Positions 1 through 7,479 of a stretch of 42,593 bases of DNA are shown piece by piece. The position numbers and the translations under genes were made by a program. The notes under the pieces were generated by a model that saw only the letters and a list, made by a program, of their open reading frames with translations, was not told the origin of the DNA and made no database searches. Positions within the stretch are counted from its first letter, which is position 1. Each line of letters begins with the position of its first letter. This DNA is from an uncultured Bacteroidales bacterium (lineage in GTDB: Bacteria; Bacteroidota; Bacteroidia; Bacteroidales; F082), in contig CAMHJX010000025.1 in NCBI GenBank assembly GCA_946185535.1, positions 1 through 42,593 of the forward strand, written 5' to 3'.

Positions 1-134
1 CCTACCGAAAAAAACTATCAAAAAACCGTTGCCAATTCATAAGAATAGGTAGGAAAAAAAACAGTCAACAACAAAAACGGCATTCGTTTTTGAGGATATT
101 TTTCAAAAAATTCTGGCGCTTCGGGAAATTGTTG

Positions 135-142
135 TATTTTTG
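135..142 (+). promoter_or_regulatory. -7 promoter box (TATTTTTG) of candidate ncRNA
   Basis: Exact match to the Bacteroidota TAnnTTTG box. No plausible rightward protein gene follows before 1045, so it appears to drive a non-coding transcript starting near 149. Confidence 0.6.
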
Positions 143-148
143 CAAGCA

Positions 149-387
149 GAAAATCCAGTCAGGGACAGCGTTCCAAACTTTTGTGCGGTAACGGATTACA
201 TGGCTGGTAGAACAATCCGGCCATGGATGGTCCAAACTTATTGTGAGGTACTGTGAAACTTGGTCGATCAATAGTCGGACGGGAAATGGCGACTGCCAAG
301 CCCTTTATAACTCCGACGAACACAAACCGTACACATTCCAATTGAGTAAAACAGGAGGTAATGTAGAGTGCGGTTTTCTTTTTATAC
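149..387 (+). ncRNA. candidate structured non-coding RNA, about 235 nt
   Basis: The stretch from a -7 box to a U-rich hairpin holds no convincing reading frame on the plus strand. It contains two imperfect direct copies of TCCAAACTTnTTGTGnGGTA (172-194 and 231-254) flanking a strong hairpin: CATGGCTGG at 199-207 pairs with CCGGCCATG at 217-225 with one wobble, around a 9-nt loop. It ends in a 13-bp stem followed by TTTTCTTTTTAT. It could be the genome's 6S RNA or an unassigned small RNA; I did not recognise tmRNA, RNase P or SRP RNA signatures. The unit is read from the sequence; the assignment as RNA is inference. Confidence 0.45.
325..386 (+). terminator. Rho-independent terminator of the candidate ncRNA
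   Basis: AACCGTAC at 325-332 pairs with GTGCGGTT at 368-375, and ACATT at 333-337 with AATGT at 360-364, leaving a 3-nt bulge. A run of T residues follows. Confidence 0.6.
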
Positions 388-846
388 CTCAACTTTGTTG
401 ATGCAGTATTGGATATGCTTGTGGTCAGCCTTGATGCCAATTGTCAATTTGGCAACAAAATTCAGATAAGGCCTTTGGTCATCCTTGAACATATAGTGCA
501 ACACGGCTATGTTCTTATATCCATTCGCCTTTTGGGTTTTACCTTTTGGCAAATCATAGATGGGCCCATCGCCTAGCTTTGTTGCTTTCGAAATCACTTC
601 TTCTAAATGCTTAACTGCATAGGTCGACTGCCAATTCTTTGAGGCTGCATAAATTGTTTTCTTGTCGCTTTCTTTTTCAACAATATAAACGTCTACTCCG
701 AGAAACTCGTTATATACGGAATTGATCCGCCCTTCTTTTTGCAATTTCTTCCATAGCATTGAATAGTAATCTTTTATCAACCCTACGCGTTCTTTACTTT
801 TGCCTTTCGGGGTTGGGATGCCATAAACATATTCTGGTATTTCCAT
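382..846 (-). CDS. small polyvalent-protein-like domain protein (LPD/PBECR-like), function unknown
   Basis: A 154-residue soluble protein with no signal peptide. The C-terminal half (about residues 68-154) has a helix (VKHLEEVISKA), a variable KGKTQKANGYKN segment and a strand-rich end reading FVAKLTIGIKADHKHIQYCI. This resembles the compact nuclease-like or accessory domains of phage and conjugative-element polyvalent proteins, which also occur as solitary genes in Bacteroidales. The family call is from memory of pattern and is tentative. ATG at 846 is chosen because a promoter-like CTTTGC lies about 30 nt upstream. The gene is single and divergent from aspartate kinase. Its upstream region is a near copy of the comM upstream region, which suggests shared control. 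Confidence 0.5.
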   Translation of the reverse strand: MEIPEYVYGIPTPKGKSKERVGLIKDYYSMLWKKLQKEGRINSVYNEFLGVDVYIVEKESDKKTIYAASKNWQSTYAVKHLEEVISKATKLGDGPIYDLPKGKTQKANGYKNIAVLHYMFKDDQRPYLNFVAKLTIGIKADHKHIQYCINKVEV

Positions 847-863
847 AATGATGATGGTTTGAT

Positions 864-960
864 GTTTCTTGCTGCAAAGAAACCAAACCTGTCAAAATCT
901 ATCCGTTGATTAAACATTTGTAGTCGACAGTAGTCGTTTGTTGTTGTTTGCTGTCGGATA
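864..960 (-). promoter_or_regulatory. 97-bp promoter module, copy A (shared with comM)
   Basis: Aligns without gaps to 36004-36100, with about 80 of 97 positions identical by my count and about 53 of 58 in the distal part. GTCG occurs at 923, 933 and 953, with GTTG at 943, i.e. a 10-bp phase. It lies 18 nt upstream of the start codon, exactly as in copy B. It includes TTTCTTTG (875-882 on the minus strand) as a weak -7 box. Confidence 0.6.
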
Positions 961-1015
961 AATTATTGAATATCTGTAAAGTAATTAAAACCATTTAGCA
1001 ATTAAAATTATTCGT

Positions 1016-1023
1016 TATTTTTG
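1016..1023 (+). promoter_or_regulatory. -7 promoter box of aspartate kinase
   Basis: TATTTTTG, 21 nt before the ATG at 1045, giving a leader of about 15 nt. It shows that the TTG at 1021 is promoter sequence rather than a start codon. Confidence 0.65.
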
Positions 1024-1044
1024 CACTTTCAAAGACAGATTCTA

Positions 1045-2325
1045 ATGATCAAAAAAATCTATAAATTCGGTGGCGCGTCGGTGAAGGATGCCGATGCCGT
1101 ACGAAATTTGGCACAAATTGTCAGTCAGCACAAGGACGAGGACATCATGTTGGTGGTCTCCGCCATGGGCAAGACGACCAATGCCCTCGAAAAAGCATTG
1201 GCCAATTTCCGCGAACACGACGGTCAACTCGGCATGGAAGCCCTGCACGAGGTCATCGCCTACCACGACGGCATCATCCAAGGCCTGTTCGATGGCAACA
1301 CCGACCCACGTTTCGACGAAAACATCGCCAGGCTTTTCATCGAACTTTGGGAGAAACTGCAAAAGACCGATGCGCCCTACGACTACCAATACGACCAGAC
1401 CGTTTGCTACGGCGAACTGATTTCGACCAGCATCATCCACGAATATCTGAATAAATGCGACATCCCCACGCGCTGGCTTGACGCACGGAAATATGTCATT
1501 GCCGAGGATGAGGCCCACTACCGTGCCGCCAACCCCGATTGGGACGAAACGCGACTGAAAATCAGCAAACTGAATGATGAGCATATTCGGGGTATCGTAT
1601 GTCTGACTCAGGGTTTCATCGGCGGTACGGCCGACGGCAAACACAGCGTCACCCTTGGGCGCGAAGGCTCCGACTTCACAGCGGCCATCTTTGCCAACTG
1701 CCTCGATGCCGAGGAGGTCACCATCTGGAAAGATGTGGACGGCCTGCTCAACGCCGACCCGAAACGCTTCGCCGACACGGTTCAGCTGCCACATATCCCC
1801 TACTCCGAGGCCATTGAGTTGGCCTTTTATGGCGCGACCATCATCCACCCAAAGACCATCAAGCCGCTGCAAAACAAGGGAATAACATTAAAAGTGCAAT
1901 CTTTCTTGAACCCCGACCACGAACCAACCATCATCGATGGCACCCATCGTAAATACGACGAGAGCATCCCATCCTACATCGTCAAGGACAACCAAATGCT
2001 GGTCTCCATCTCGCCGCGCGACTATTCCTTTATGGACGAACACAACCTAAAAACCATTTTCGCCGTTTGCGCCGACCTGAACCTTCACGCCAATATGATC
2101 CAAACTTCTGCCCTGATGCTCTCTTTCTGCTTCGACAGTGACAAAGCCAAACTACGCCAGATGATGGCCAACCTCAAAGACGATTTCAGCGTCAAGTATA
2201 ATGACGGCCTGCAACTGTTCACCATCCGCCACTATCAAGACGGCTTGGAAAACGACTTCATCAAGGGAAAGAAAGTTTTAGTGAAGCAAGGAAGTCGCTC
2301 CACCTTACAGTTCGTACTTGGTTAG
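1045..2325 (+). CDS. lysC: aspartate kinase
   Basis: Phosphorylates L-aspartate to aspartyl-4-phosphate, the first step toward lysine, threonine, methionine and diaminopimelate. The 426-residue protein begins with the kinase signature KFGGASV (residues 7-13; KFGGTSV in most family members) and has the nucleotide-binding TLGREGSDFTAA and the WKDVDGLLNADP segment typical of the amino-acid kinase fold. The last 120 residues form the regulatory ACT region. Length fits a monofunctional enzyme; no homoserine dehydrogenase domain follows. ATG at 1045 is chosen because it lies just behind the -7 box. It converges on the ATPase gene with only 29 bp between stop codons and no obvious terminator. The leader is too short for an attenuator. 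Confidence 0.9.
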   Translation: MIKKIYKFGGASVKDADAVRNLAQIVSQHKDEDIMLVVSAMGKTTNALEKALANFREHDGQLGMEALHEVIAYHDGIIQGLFDGNTDPRFDENIARLFIELWEKLQKTDAPYDYQYDQTVCYGELISTSIIHEYLNKCDIPTRWLDARKYVIAEDEAHYRAANPDWDETRLKISKLNDEHIRGIVCLTQGFIGGTADGKHSVTLGREGSDFTAAIFANCLDAEEVTIWKDVDGLLNADPKRFADTVQLPHIPYSEAIELAFYGATIIHPKTIKPLQNKGITLKVQSFLNPDHEPTIIDGTHRKYDESIPSYIVKDNQMLVSISPRDYSFMDEHNLKTIFAVCADLNLHANMIQTSALMLSFCFDSDKAKLRQMMANLKDDFSVKYNDGLQLFTIRHYQDGLENDFIKGKKVLVKQGSRSTLQFVLG

Positions 2326-2354
2326 AAGATTCGAATTAAGAAGGTTAACTTAAA

Positions 2355-3902
2355 CTAAATGATGGCTTCAAAAAGCCGTTTTCCGTTGTGTTCAATCCAA
2401 TGGGGTTCGGCCTCGACTTTGTTTTTCGAGAAATCGAAAGTCACCAAATAACCATCCTCTAATCCTTTAACGGCAAGATATTCAGAGAGTTGGTCGCGGC
2501 CTGACTGCTCGTATTTGTCGCCGTGCCAGATTTTCAGTTCGACGATGAATTCTTTTTTGCCGTATGTGATCACCAAATCCATTCGGCGGTTGTCGCGGGT
2601 CTGAGGCTCAACATAATAGAATCCCGTTCCGTTGATGACCGGTTTGAGGAAAGTGAGGAACAACAGACGACCTTCGCGTTCAAGGAAAGGAACCGTGCTT
2701 TCGCGGTACTCCTCGTGCATCAAATCCGCGAAACGCCTGATTACCATTTCCATATCCAACACATCGTCCTTCACATAATTATATTGAAGCCGAAGTTTGC
2801 CCATATCGGCGATGCTCTGCTCGGCAATGAAATAATTATTCAACACCTCCTCGAAAATAATGTTATGAATCCTGACTTTGCGGTTGGCGTCATACTTGAT
2901 GATGCTGAACATTGTGGCAAAATCCATCACGGGATTGTTGATGTCGTAGGTCACCGTGTCGCCCAAAATGGAGATGGAATAGATGAAACGCTTCAGTTCG
3001 GGATAGTCTTCGAGGCTCTTGGTGAGGCTCGTGAACAAGGTGTTTTTTTCCAAAATGGTCTGTTTTGTGGCCTCTTGCACGCCCTCAATGGTCCAGTTTT
3101 GGTCCAATTCCTCGTCAATCACCTTGCAGAGTTTGCTCACGAGAAAAGGATAGCCAAAAGTGTATTTGTAAATCTCCTCGCTCACCGCCTTAATGTCCAT
3201 ACCAGTATGCATATCGTTCTCGTAATCGCCCAACATCTGCGCGATTTCTTCGGGATGGAAGGTCATATCCACCTTGAAATCGGCGGCAATGTTCCACGGC
3301 GAGTTGTATTTCCTTTCCGCATCGGGGCGGAGTTTCAGTTTGAGGTTCTTGACATCGTAAACACCTGCGAGGACTACGCTGTAGAAAGTATAGTTCATAC
3401 CGTTTTCGTCCCTTCCCAAATACAAATCGCGCAACATTCCAATGAAACCAACAAATATCTGGTTGTTGGAACTCTTGTCCACTTCATCAATCAAAAGTAC
3501 GACTGGTTTGGGAAACGCTCGGCAGAAAGCAATTATGGCTTGACCTAAACTGTCAAAACTCACAATATCAGGGTTTTTCCAAATGGCTGCATACTGCTCA
3601 TTTTCAGCAGAATTGATTTCCCTAAATATTCTTCCCGAAAACATCCTTGCAAATGACTCTTCATCTTTGAAAGGAGCATCGCCGACACCCTCAAAACTGG
3701 TTTTTATGACCAAATATCGGTCAGACAATTTGCGCCAAATCATACTTAAAGTGGTCGTCTTCCCATATTGCCGCGCACGGTTGATGGTGAAATACTCCCC
3801 AAAATCAATAAGTTCTTCAATAGACTTGAAGCGCTTGTCTGTCTGAATCATATAATTCCTTTCCGGATTGCAACTGCCCGTGATATTGAACCTTTTTCTC
3901 AT
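2355..3902 (-). CDS. AAA-ATPase_like / PD-(D/E)XK nuclease-domain protein
   Basis: A 515-residue member of the large Bacteroidota AAA-ATPase_like family with a C-terminal DUF1703 nuclease-like domain; the biological role is unknown. The N-terminus has FTINRARQYGKTTTL, the characteristic Walker A region (residues about 38-52), and VVLLIDEVDKS as Walker B. The C-terminus contains RRMDLVITYGKKEFIVELKIW, a PD-(D/E)XK pattern whose D and ExK carry the expected active-site acids. Genomes of this group carry many copies and they are often called mobile or defence-like, but evidence here is only familial. The start at 3902 (MRKRFNITGSC) matches the usual family N-terminus and lies behind a TATTTTTG box; the longer frame to 3968 would translate promoter DNA. 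Divergent from the flavoprotein gene. Confidence 0.8.
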   Translation of the reverse strand: MRKRFNITGSCNPERNYMIQTDKRFKSIEELIDFGEYFTINRARQYGKTTTLSMIWRKLSDRYLVIKTSFEGVGDAPFKDEESFARMFSGRIFREINSAENEQYAAIWKNPDIVSFDSLGQAIIAFCRAFPKPVVLLIDEVDKSSNNQIFVGFIGMLRDLYLGRDENGMNYTFYSVVLAGVYDVKNLKLKLRPDAERKYNSPWNIAADFKVDMTFHPEEIAQMLGDYENDMHTGMDIKAVSEEIYKYTFGYPFLVSKLCKVIDEELDQNWTIEGVQEATKQTILEKNTLFTSLTKSLEDYPELKRFIYSISILGDTVTYDINNPVMDFATMFSIIKYDANRKVRIHNIIFEEVLNNYFIAEQSIADMGKLRLQYNYVKDDVLDMEMVIRRFADLMHEEYRESTVPFLEREGRLLFLTFLKPVINGTGFYYVEPQTRDNRRMDLVITYGKKEFIVELKIWHGDKYEQSGRDQLSEYLAVKGLEDGYLVTFDFSKNKVEAEPHWIEHNGKRLFEAII

Positions 3903-3922
3903 AATGTGTCGTTTTCTGTCGG

Positions 3923-3930
3923 CAAAAATA
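3923..3930 (-). promoter_or_regulatory. -7 box of the AAA ATPase/nuclease gene
   Basis: TATTTTTG on the minus strand, 20 nt before ATG 3902. The leader carries a 16-nt match with one mismatch (3906-3921) to the distal part of the comM promoter module; this may be chance. Confidence 0.6.
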
Positions 3931-3993
3931 AGCAGATTTTTCGCTTTTTTGACTAAAAATTGCGCCAATTATGTTTGCTTTTTATGTTTTTCC

Positions 3994-4001
3994 TAAATTT
4001 G
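3994..4001 (+). promoter_or_regulatory. -7 box of the fused flavoprotein gene
   Basis: TAAATTTG with TTTG at 3974-3977 as a possible -33 element, 33 nt before ATG 4035. Confidence 0.6.
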
Positions 4002-4034
4002 CGCCCGCATTGTAAGACTCAAAACTCATTCTAT

Positions 4035-7000
4035 ATGTACAAAATCGAAAAACACCCCATCTTGGACATCCCGCAGGAAGACCTTGTGGAATTCCAATAT
4101 GAAGGCAAGACCGTCAAAGGTCAGCGCGGCAAGACCATCGCCGCCGCCCTTCACCAAGCCGGTTATCCCGTCCACAGCCACTCGCTCGACGGCCGCAACC
4201 GAAGCCTCAACTGCGGCATCGGTAAGTGCGGTGCCTGCGAGATGTTAGTGGATGGCAAGATCCGCCGTATCTGTATCACCAAAGTCGATGGCGTCAAGGA
4301 AGTGCGCCGCATCGACAAGGAGGACACCATCCTTCCCGAGCCCAAGGAGCAACAGCCCCGTGAGGTGAAGATCTACAAGACCCAGGTCGCCATCATCGGC
4401 GCCGGTCCCGCAGGTCTCGCCTGTCGTGAGCAACTCAACGCCTTCGGCATCAGCAACATCGTCGTCGACAACAACGCCAACATCGGCGGCCAGTTCAACA
4501 TGCAGACCCACCAGTTCTTCTTCTTCGAGAAGGAGAAGAAATTCGGTGGCATGCGTGGCTTCGACATCGCCAAGACCTTTGCGGGCGACAACCACGAAGG
4601 CATCCTGCTGAACAACACCGTTTGGGACCTGCTTGAAGGCGGTCGTGTGGCCATCAAGAACATCGTCACTGGCGAGATTGGCTACATCGACGCACAACAT
4701 CTCGTGGTCGCCACGGGTGCCGTGCCCTTCATGCCGACCTTCGAGAACGACGACGTGCCGGGCGTTTACACCGCTGCCGTGTTCCAAAAGATGATGAACC
4801 AAGAGCACACCTTGCTCGGTAAGAAAGTCCTCACCGTGGGTGCTGGCAACATCGGCTACCTGACTTCCTACCAAGGCATGCAGGCGGGTGCCACCATCAA
4901 GGCCATCATCGAGGCCATGCCCCGCGAGGGCGGCTTCCCCGTGCAGGCCAACCGTGTGCGCCGTCTCGGCATCCCGATCATGACCAGCTACGTCCTAGTG
5001 CGCGCCATCCCCAATGCCGACTACACTGGCATCACGGGCGCCGTCATCGCTAAGTGCGAGAACTTCAAGGCCATCCCTGGCACTGAGCAAGTCATTGACG
5101 ACATCGACATCATCAACATCTGCACCGGCCTCATCCCCGACAACCAATTGTTGGTGAAAGGCCGCGAGGTCTTCGGCCTCAACACCTACGGTGCCGGCGA
5201 TGCCATCCGCATCGGCGAAGGAACCAGCGCAGTGCTGCGTGGCAAACAAGTCGCCTACGAGGTGGCCCAAGCCATCGGCGTTCGCTTCAACTACGACGAT
5301 TATCTTGAGATTTCAAGACAATATATCGACTCGCAACAGCATCCTGTGCGACTCCTCGAGAAGCCCAACCTGCCCACGCCCGAGCGCATGATGCAGAAGG
5401 CTTTCGTGCAGGCCGACTGCCTCTACGGCTTCGCCTGCAACCCCTGCTCGTTCAGCTGCCCGCAAGGCGCCATCACCAAGCCTTCCACCAGCAGCACGCC
5501 CACCATCGACTACAACAAGTGCATCGGCTGTATGCTGTGTGTCTCGAGCTGCCCAGGTCTGGCCATCTTCGGCTACGATGTGCAGAAGTCGCTTTGCTTC
5601 CTGCCTATCGAATATGAAGCCCAGGAAGGCGCAGAGGTCTATCTCGTCGACAACGACGGCCAAAAGATTGGCGAAGGCGTCATCGAGAAGATCCTCAAGA
5701 AGTCGAACAAAACCAATGTGGCCAGGGTGAAAGCCCGTTCCTCTCGCCCATCTGGAGAGGCAAGCATGGTATTTGAGTTAACGGATGTGAAGGGATTTAT
5801 CTTGAAAGACCGTTACAATGGCAACAAAGAACTCACCACTCCTCTTTCCCAAAAGAAAGGAGCGACTAGTGAGGGTGAAACCTACGTCTGCCACTGCGAG
5901 GACATCAAACTCGACCGCGTGCTGCGTGTCATCGGCAACCGTAAGACCATCTCCGTGGACGAACTAAAACACATCACCCGCATGGGTATGGGTCCCTGCC
6001 GCGGCAAGCGTTGCATCCCACGCGCCCGTCAGATCTTGCGTTCCTACGGCATCGAATTGGTTGGCGACGCCACACCGCGTGCCCCGCTGTCGAACCAAGT
6101 CAGCCTTGGCGACCTTTACAACCCGCACACCAAAGAGACCTTCATCTTCCCCGAAATGAACGGTGTGAAGAAAGAGCAAGTCGAGGTATTCATTGCGGGT
6201 GGCGGTATCGCGGGTAGCGCCTTGTTCCGTTACTTCTCGGAAGCCGGCAAGAAGCCCGTGATGATCAACTACAGCCGTGGCGCTTCGTGGCGTTGCATCG
6301 GTGGCGGCCGTCCGGCCTTCTCCAACCCCGACATCGCCGACATCGCTGTGCACAACCACGAGATCTTCAAGAAGATGCAGGCCGAGCACAACATCAACTA
6401 CCACCCGACGCACTACGTCAACTTGGTACACGATGAAGCCACCTACAACTCCTTGGATGCCTCACGCGCTTGGAGCGATGCCTATATGATTGAGCGCAAA
6501 GACTTCAAGAAGGAGATTTCGCCGCTGTGGGACGACAGCAAGGACACCTACAGCCATGCCCTCATCACCCGCGACTGCTGGCAGGCTACGCCTGGCCGCG
6601 TCATCGATTACATCCGTTGGATCGGTGTGCAGCAAGGCGGTCGTTACTTCGAGGATTGCGAGTTGCTCCACGTGCAGAAGGTCGGTGGACACTATGTCAC
6701 CTTGGTGCGCACCCATGAGGGTGAGTTCATCGAGTACACCTGCGACCACTTCGTTAACGCGATGGGTTGGGGTGCCGAGAAGTTCAATGACATGTTAGGT
6801 CTCGACACTGGTCTCTATCCTGTGAAGCACCAAGCCTTCATCACGCGCCGTCTGCCTATGATGGGACCCAATGGTGGCCCGCTCGACATGATCATCGACC
6901 GCCGTCACTACAAGGGCTTCAGCGCCGTCTACGGACAGCAGTGGGCCCACACCGGCCAGATCATCGGCTGCGCCAGCCCCGACACCGACGCTTACGAGGC

Positions 7001-7304
7001 ACGCCAGAACATCAAGTACAACAGCAAGGAATTCTTGGAGATCGTCTCCGAGGTCTTCGCCGAGTGGATTCCCAACTTGGGCGAAGTGAGCTTCTTGGCT
7101 TGCTGGGCTGGTCGTTACACCGAGCCGCGTTACATCGTCGACCCGGAGGTCGGTATCCTCACCGGCTTGCGCGGCCACGGCTTCATGCTCGGCCAATACC
7201 TCGCCAAGTTGTATGTGGACAAGTACCTCGGCAAGGAGGTTCCTGGCTACATGAAGGATTTGGCTTTGAGTGGCAAGGGATTGAGTGAGAACGCGTTCAA
7301 GTAA
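4035..7304 (+). CDS. fused iron-sulphur/FAD multidomain dehydrogenase (imino/amino-acid oxidase-like)
   Basis: A 1089-residue cytoplasmic redox protein. In order it carries a [2Fe-2S] ferredoxin domain (C60, C65, C68, C80, the Cx4Cx2Cx11C spacing), an FAD Rossmann motif (IIGAGPAGLA, about 119), a nucleotide-binding motif (GAGNIGY, about 269), a ferredoxin-type 4Fe-4S region (CNPCSFSCPQGA and CIGCMLCVSSCP, about 465-510), a BFD-like [2Fe-2S] domain (CHCED and GPCRGKRC, about 618-660) and a C-terminal DAO-type FAD domain (IAGGGIAGSALF, from about 720). In many bacteria these parts are separate subunits of sarcosine oxidase, opine oxidase or D-(hydroxy)proline dehydrogenase. Substrate cannot be read; an imino or N-methyl amino acid is inferred. 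The gene is monocistronic, is GC-rich compared with its neighbours and ends at a strong terminator. The long 25-codon extension to 3960 is promoter sequence. Confidence 0.8.
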   Translation: MYKIEKHPILDIPQEDLVEFQYEGKTVKGQRGKTIAAALHQAGYPVHSHSLDGRNRSLNCGIGKCGACEMLVDGKIRRICITKVDGVKEVRRIDKEDTILPEPKEQQPREVKIYKTQVAIIGAGPAGLACREQLNAFGISNIVVDNNANIGGQFNMQTHQFFFFEKEKKFGGMRGFDIAKTFAGDNHEGILLNNTVWDLLEGGRVAIKNIVTGEIGYIDAQHLVVATGAVPFMPTFENDDVPGVYTAAVFQKMMNQEHTLLGKKVLTVGAGNIGYLTSYQGMQAGATIKAIIEAMPREGGFPVQANRVRRLGIPIMTSYVLVRAIPNADYTGITGAVIAKCENFKAIPGTEQVIDDIDIINICTGLIPDNQLLVKGREVFGLNTYGAGDAIRIGEGTSAVLRGKQVAYEVAQAIGVRFNYDDYLEISRQYIDSQQHPVRLLEKPNLPTPERMMQKAFVQADCLYGFACNPCSFSCPQGAITKPSTSSTPTIDYNKCIGCMLCVSSCPGLAIFGYDVQKSLCFLPIEYEAQEGAEVYLVDNDGQKIGEGVIEKILKKSNKTNVARVKARSSRPSGEASMVFELTDVKGFILKDRYNGNKELTTPLSQKKGATSEGETYVCHCEDIKLDRVLRVIGNRKTISVDELKHITRMGMGPCRGKRCIPRARQILRSYGIELVGDATPRAPLSNQVSLGDLYNPHTKETFIFPEMNGVKKEQVEVFIAGGGIAGSALFRYFSEAGKKPVMINYSRGASWRCIGGGRPAFSNPDIADIAVHNHEIFKKMQAEHNINYHPTHYVNLVHDEATYNSLDASRAWSDAYMIERKDFKKEISPLWDDSKDTYSHALITRDCWQATPGRVIDYIRWIGVQQGGRYFEDCELLHVQKVGGHYVTLVRTHEGEFIEYTCDHFVNAMGWGAEKFNDMLGLDTGLYPVKHQAFITRRLPMMGPNGGPLDMIIDRRHYKGFSAVYGQQWAHTGQIIGCASPDTDAYEARQNIKYNSKEFLEIVSEVFAEWIPNLGEVSFLACWAGRYTEPRYIVDPEVGILTGLRGHGFMLGQYLAKLYVDKYLGKEVPGYMKDLALSGKGLSENAFK

Positions 7305-7325
7305 GAATGCGGAATGCTGAATGAG
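7305..7325 (+). repeat. short copy of a GAATGC/GAATGTTGAATGC dispersed repeat
   Basis: GAATGCGGAATGCTGAATGAG directly after the stop codon resembles the GAATG-type repeat found inside the T9SS gene at 10422-10470. Confidence 0.45.
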
Positions 7326-7362
7326 GCTGTCGCAGGGTTGCGGCAGCCTTATTTATTTTGTT
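7325..7362 (+). terminator. terminator of the fused flavoprotein gene
   Basis: GGCTGTCGCA (7325-7334) pairs with TGCGGCAGCC (7339-7348) with one wobble around GGGT, followed by a T-rich tail. Confidence 0.75.
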
Positions 7363-7391
7363 ATATTTCAAGTGATTGCAACTTAGTGTTT

Positions 7392-7407
7392 TCTGTTCGC
7401 GAACAGA
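7392..7407. promoter_or_regulatory. 16-bp perfect palindrome, probable operator upstream of fic
   Basis: TCTGTTCGCGAACAGA is perfectly symmetric and lies about 50 bp upstream of the fic -7 box. It looks like a binding site for a dimeric regulator. Confidence 0.5.
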
Positions 7408-7420
7408 GAACACATAAAAA

Positions 7421-7451
7421 GTAGGGAGAAAATACAATGGTAGGGAGAAAA
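7421..7451 (+). promoter_or_regulatory. two copies of GTAGGGAGAAAA in the fic promoter
   Basis: The 12-mer occurs at 7421-7432 and 7440-7451, 19 bp apart. The second copy ends 4 bp before the -7 box, an expected repressor position. Three more copies lie in the fic coding region. Confidence 0.5.
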
Positions 7452-7455
7452 GTTG

Positions 7456-7463
7456 TATTTTTG
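7456..7463 (+). promoter_or_regulatory. -7 box of fic
   Basis: TATTTTTG, 24 nt before ATG 7480. Confidence 0.65.
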
Positions 7464-7479
7464 CGGCAAAAACAACAAT

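Noticed and set aside
2523-3548. 341-codon plus-strand frame opposite the AAA ATPase/nuclease
   Set aside because: Antisense shadow of a well-supported gene.
4245-4874. Minus-strand frames within the fused flavoprotein gene
   Set aside because: Produced by the GC-rich codons of the real gene; sequences are Val/Asp/His-rich and motif-free.
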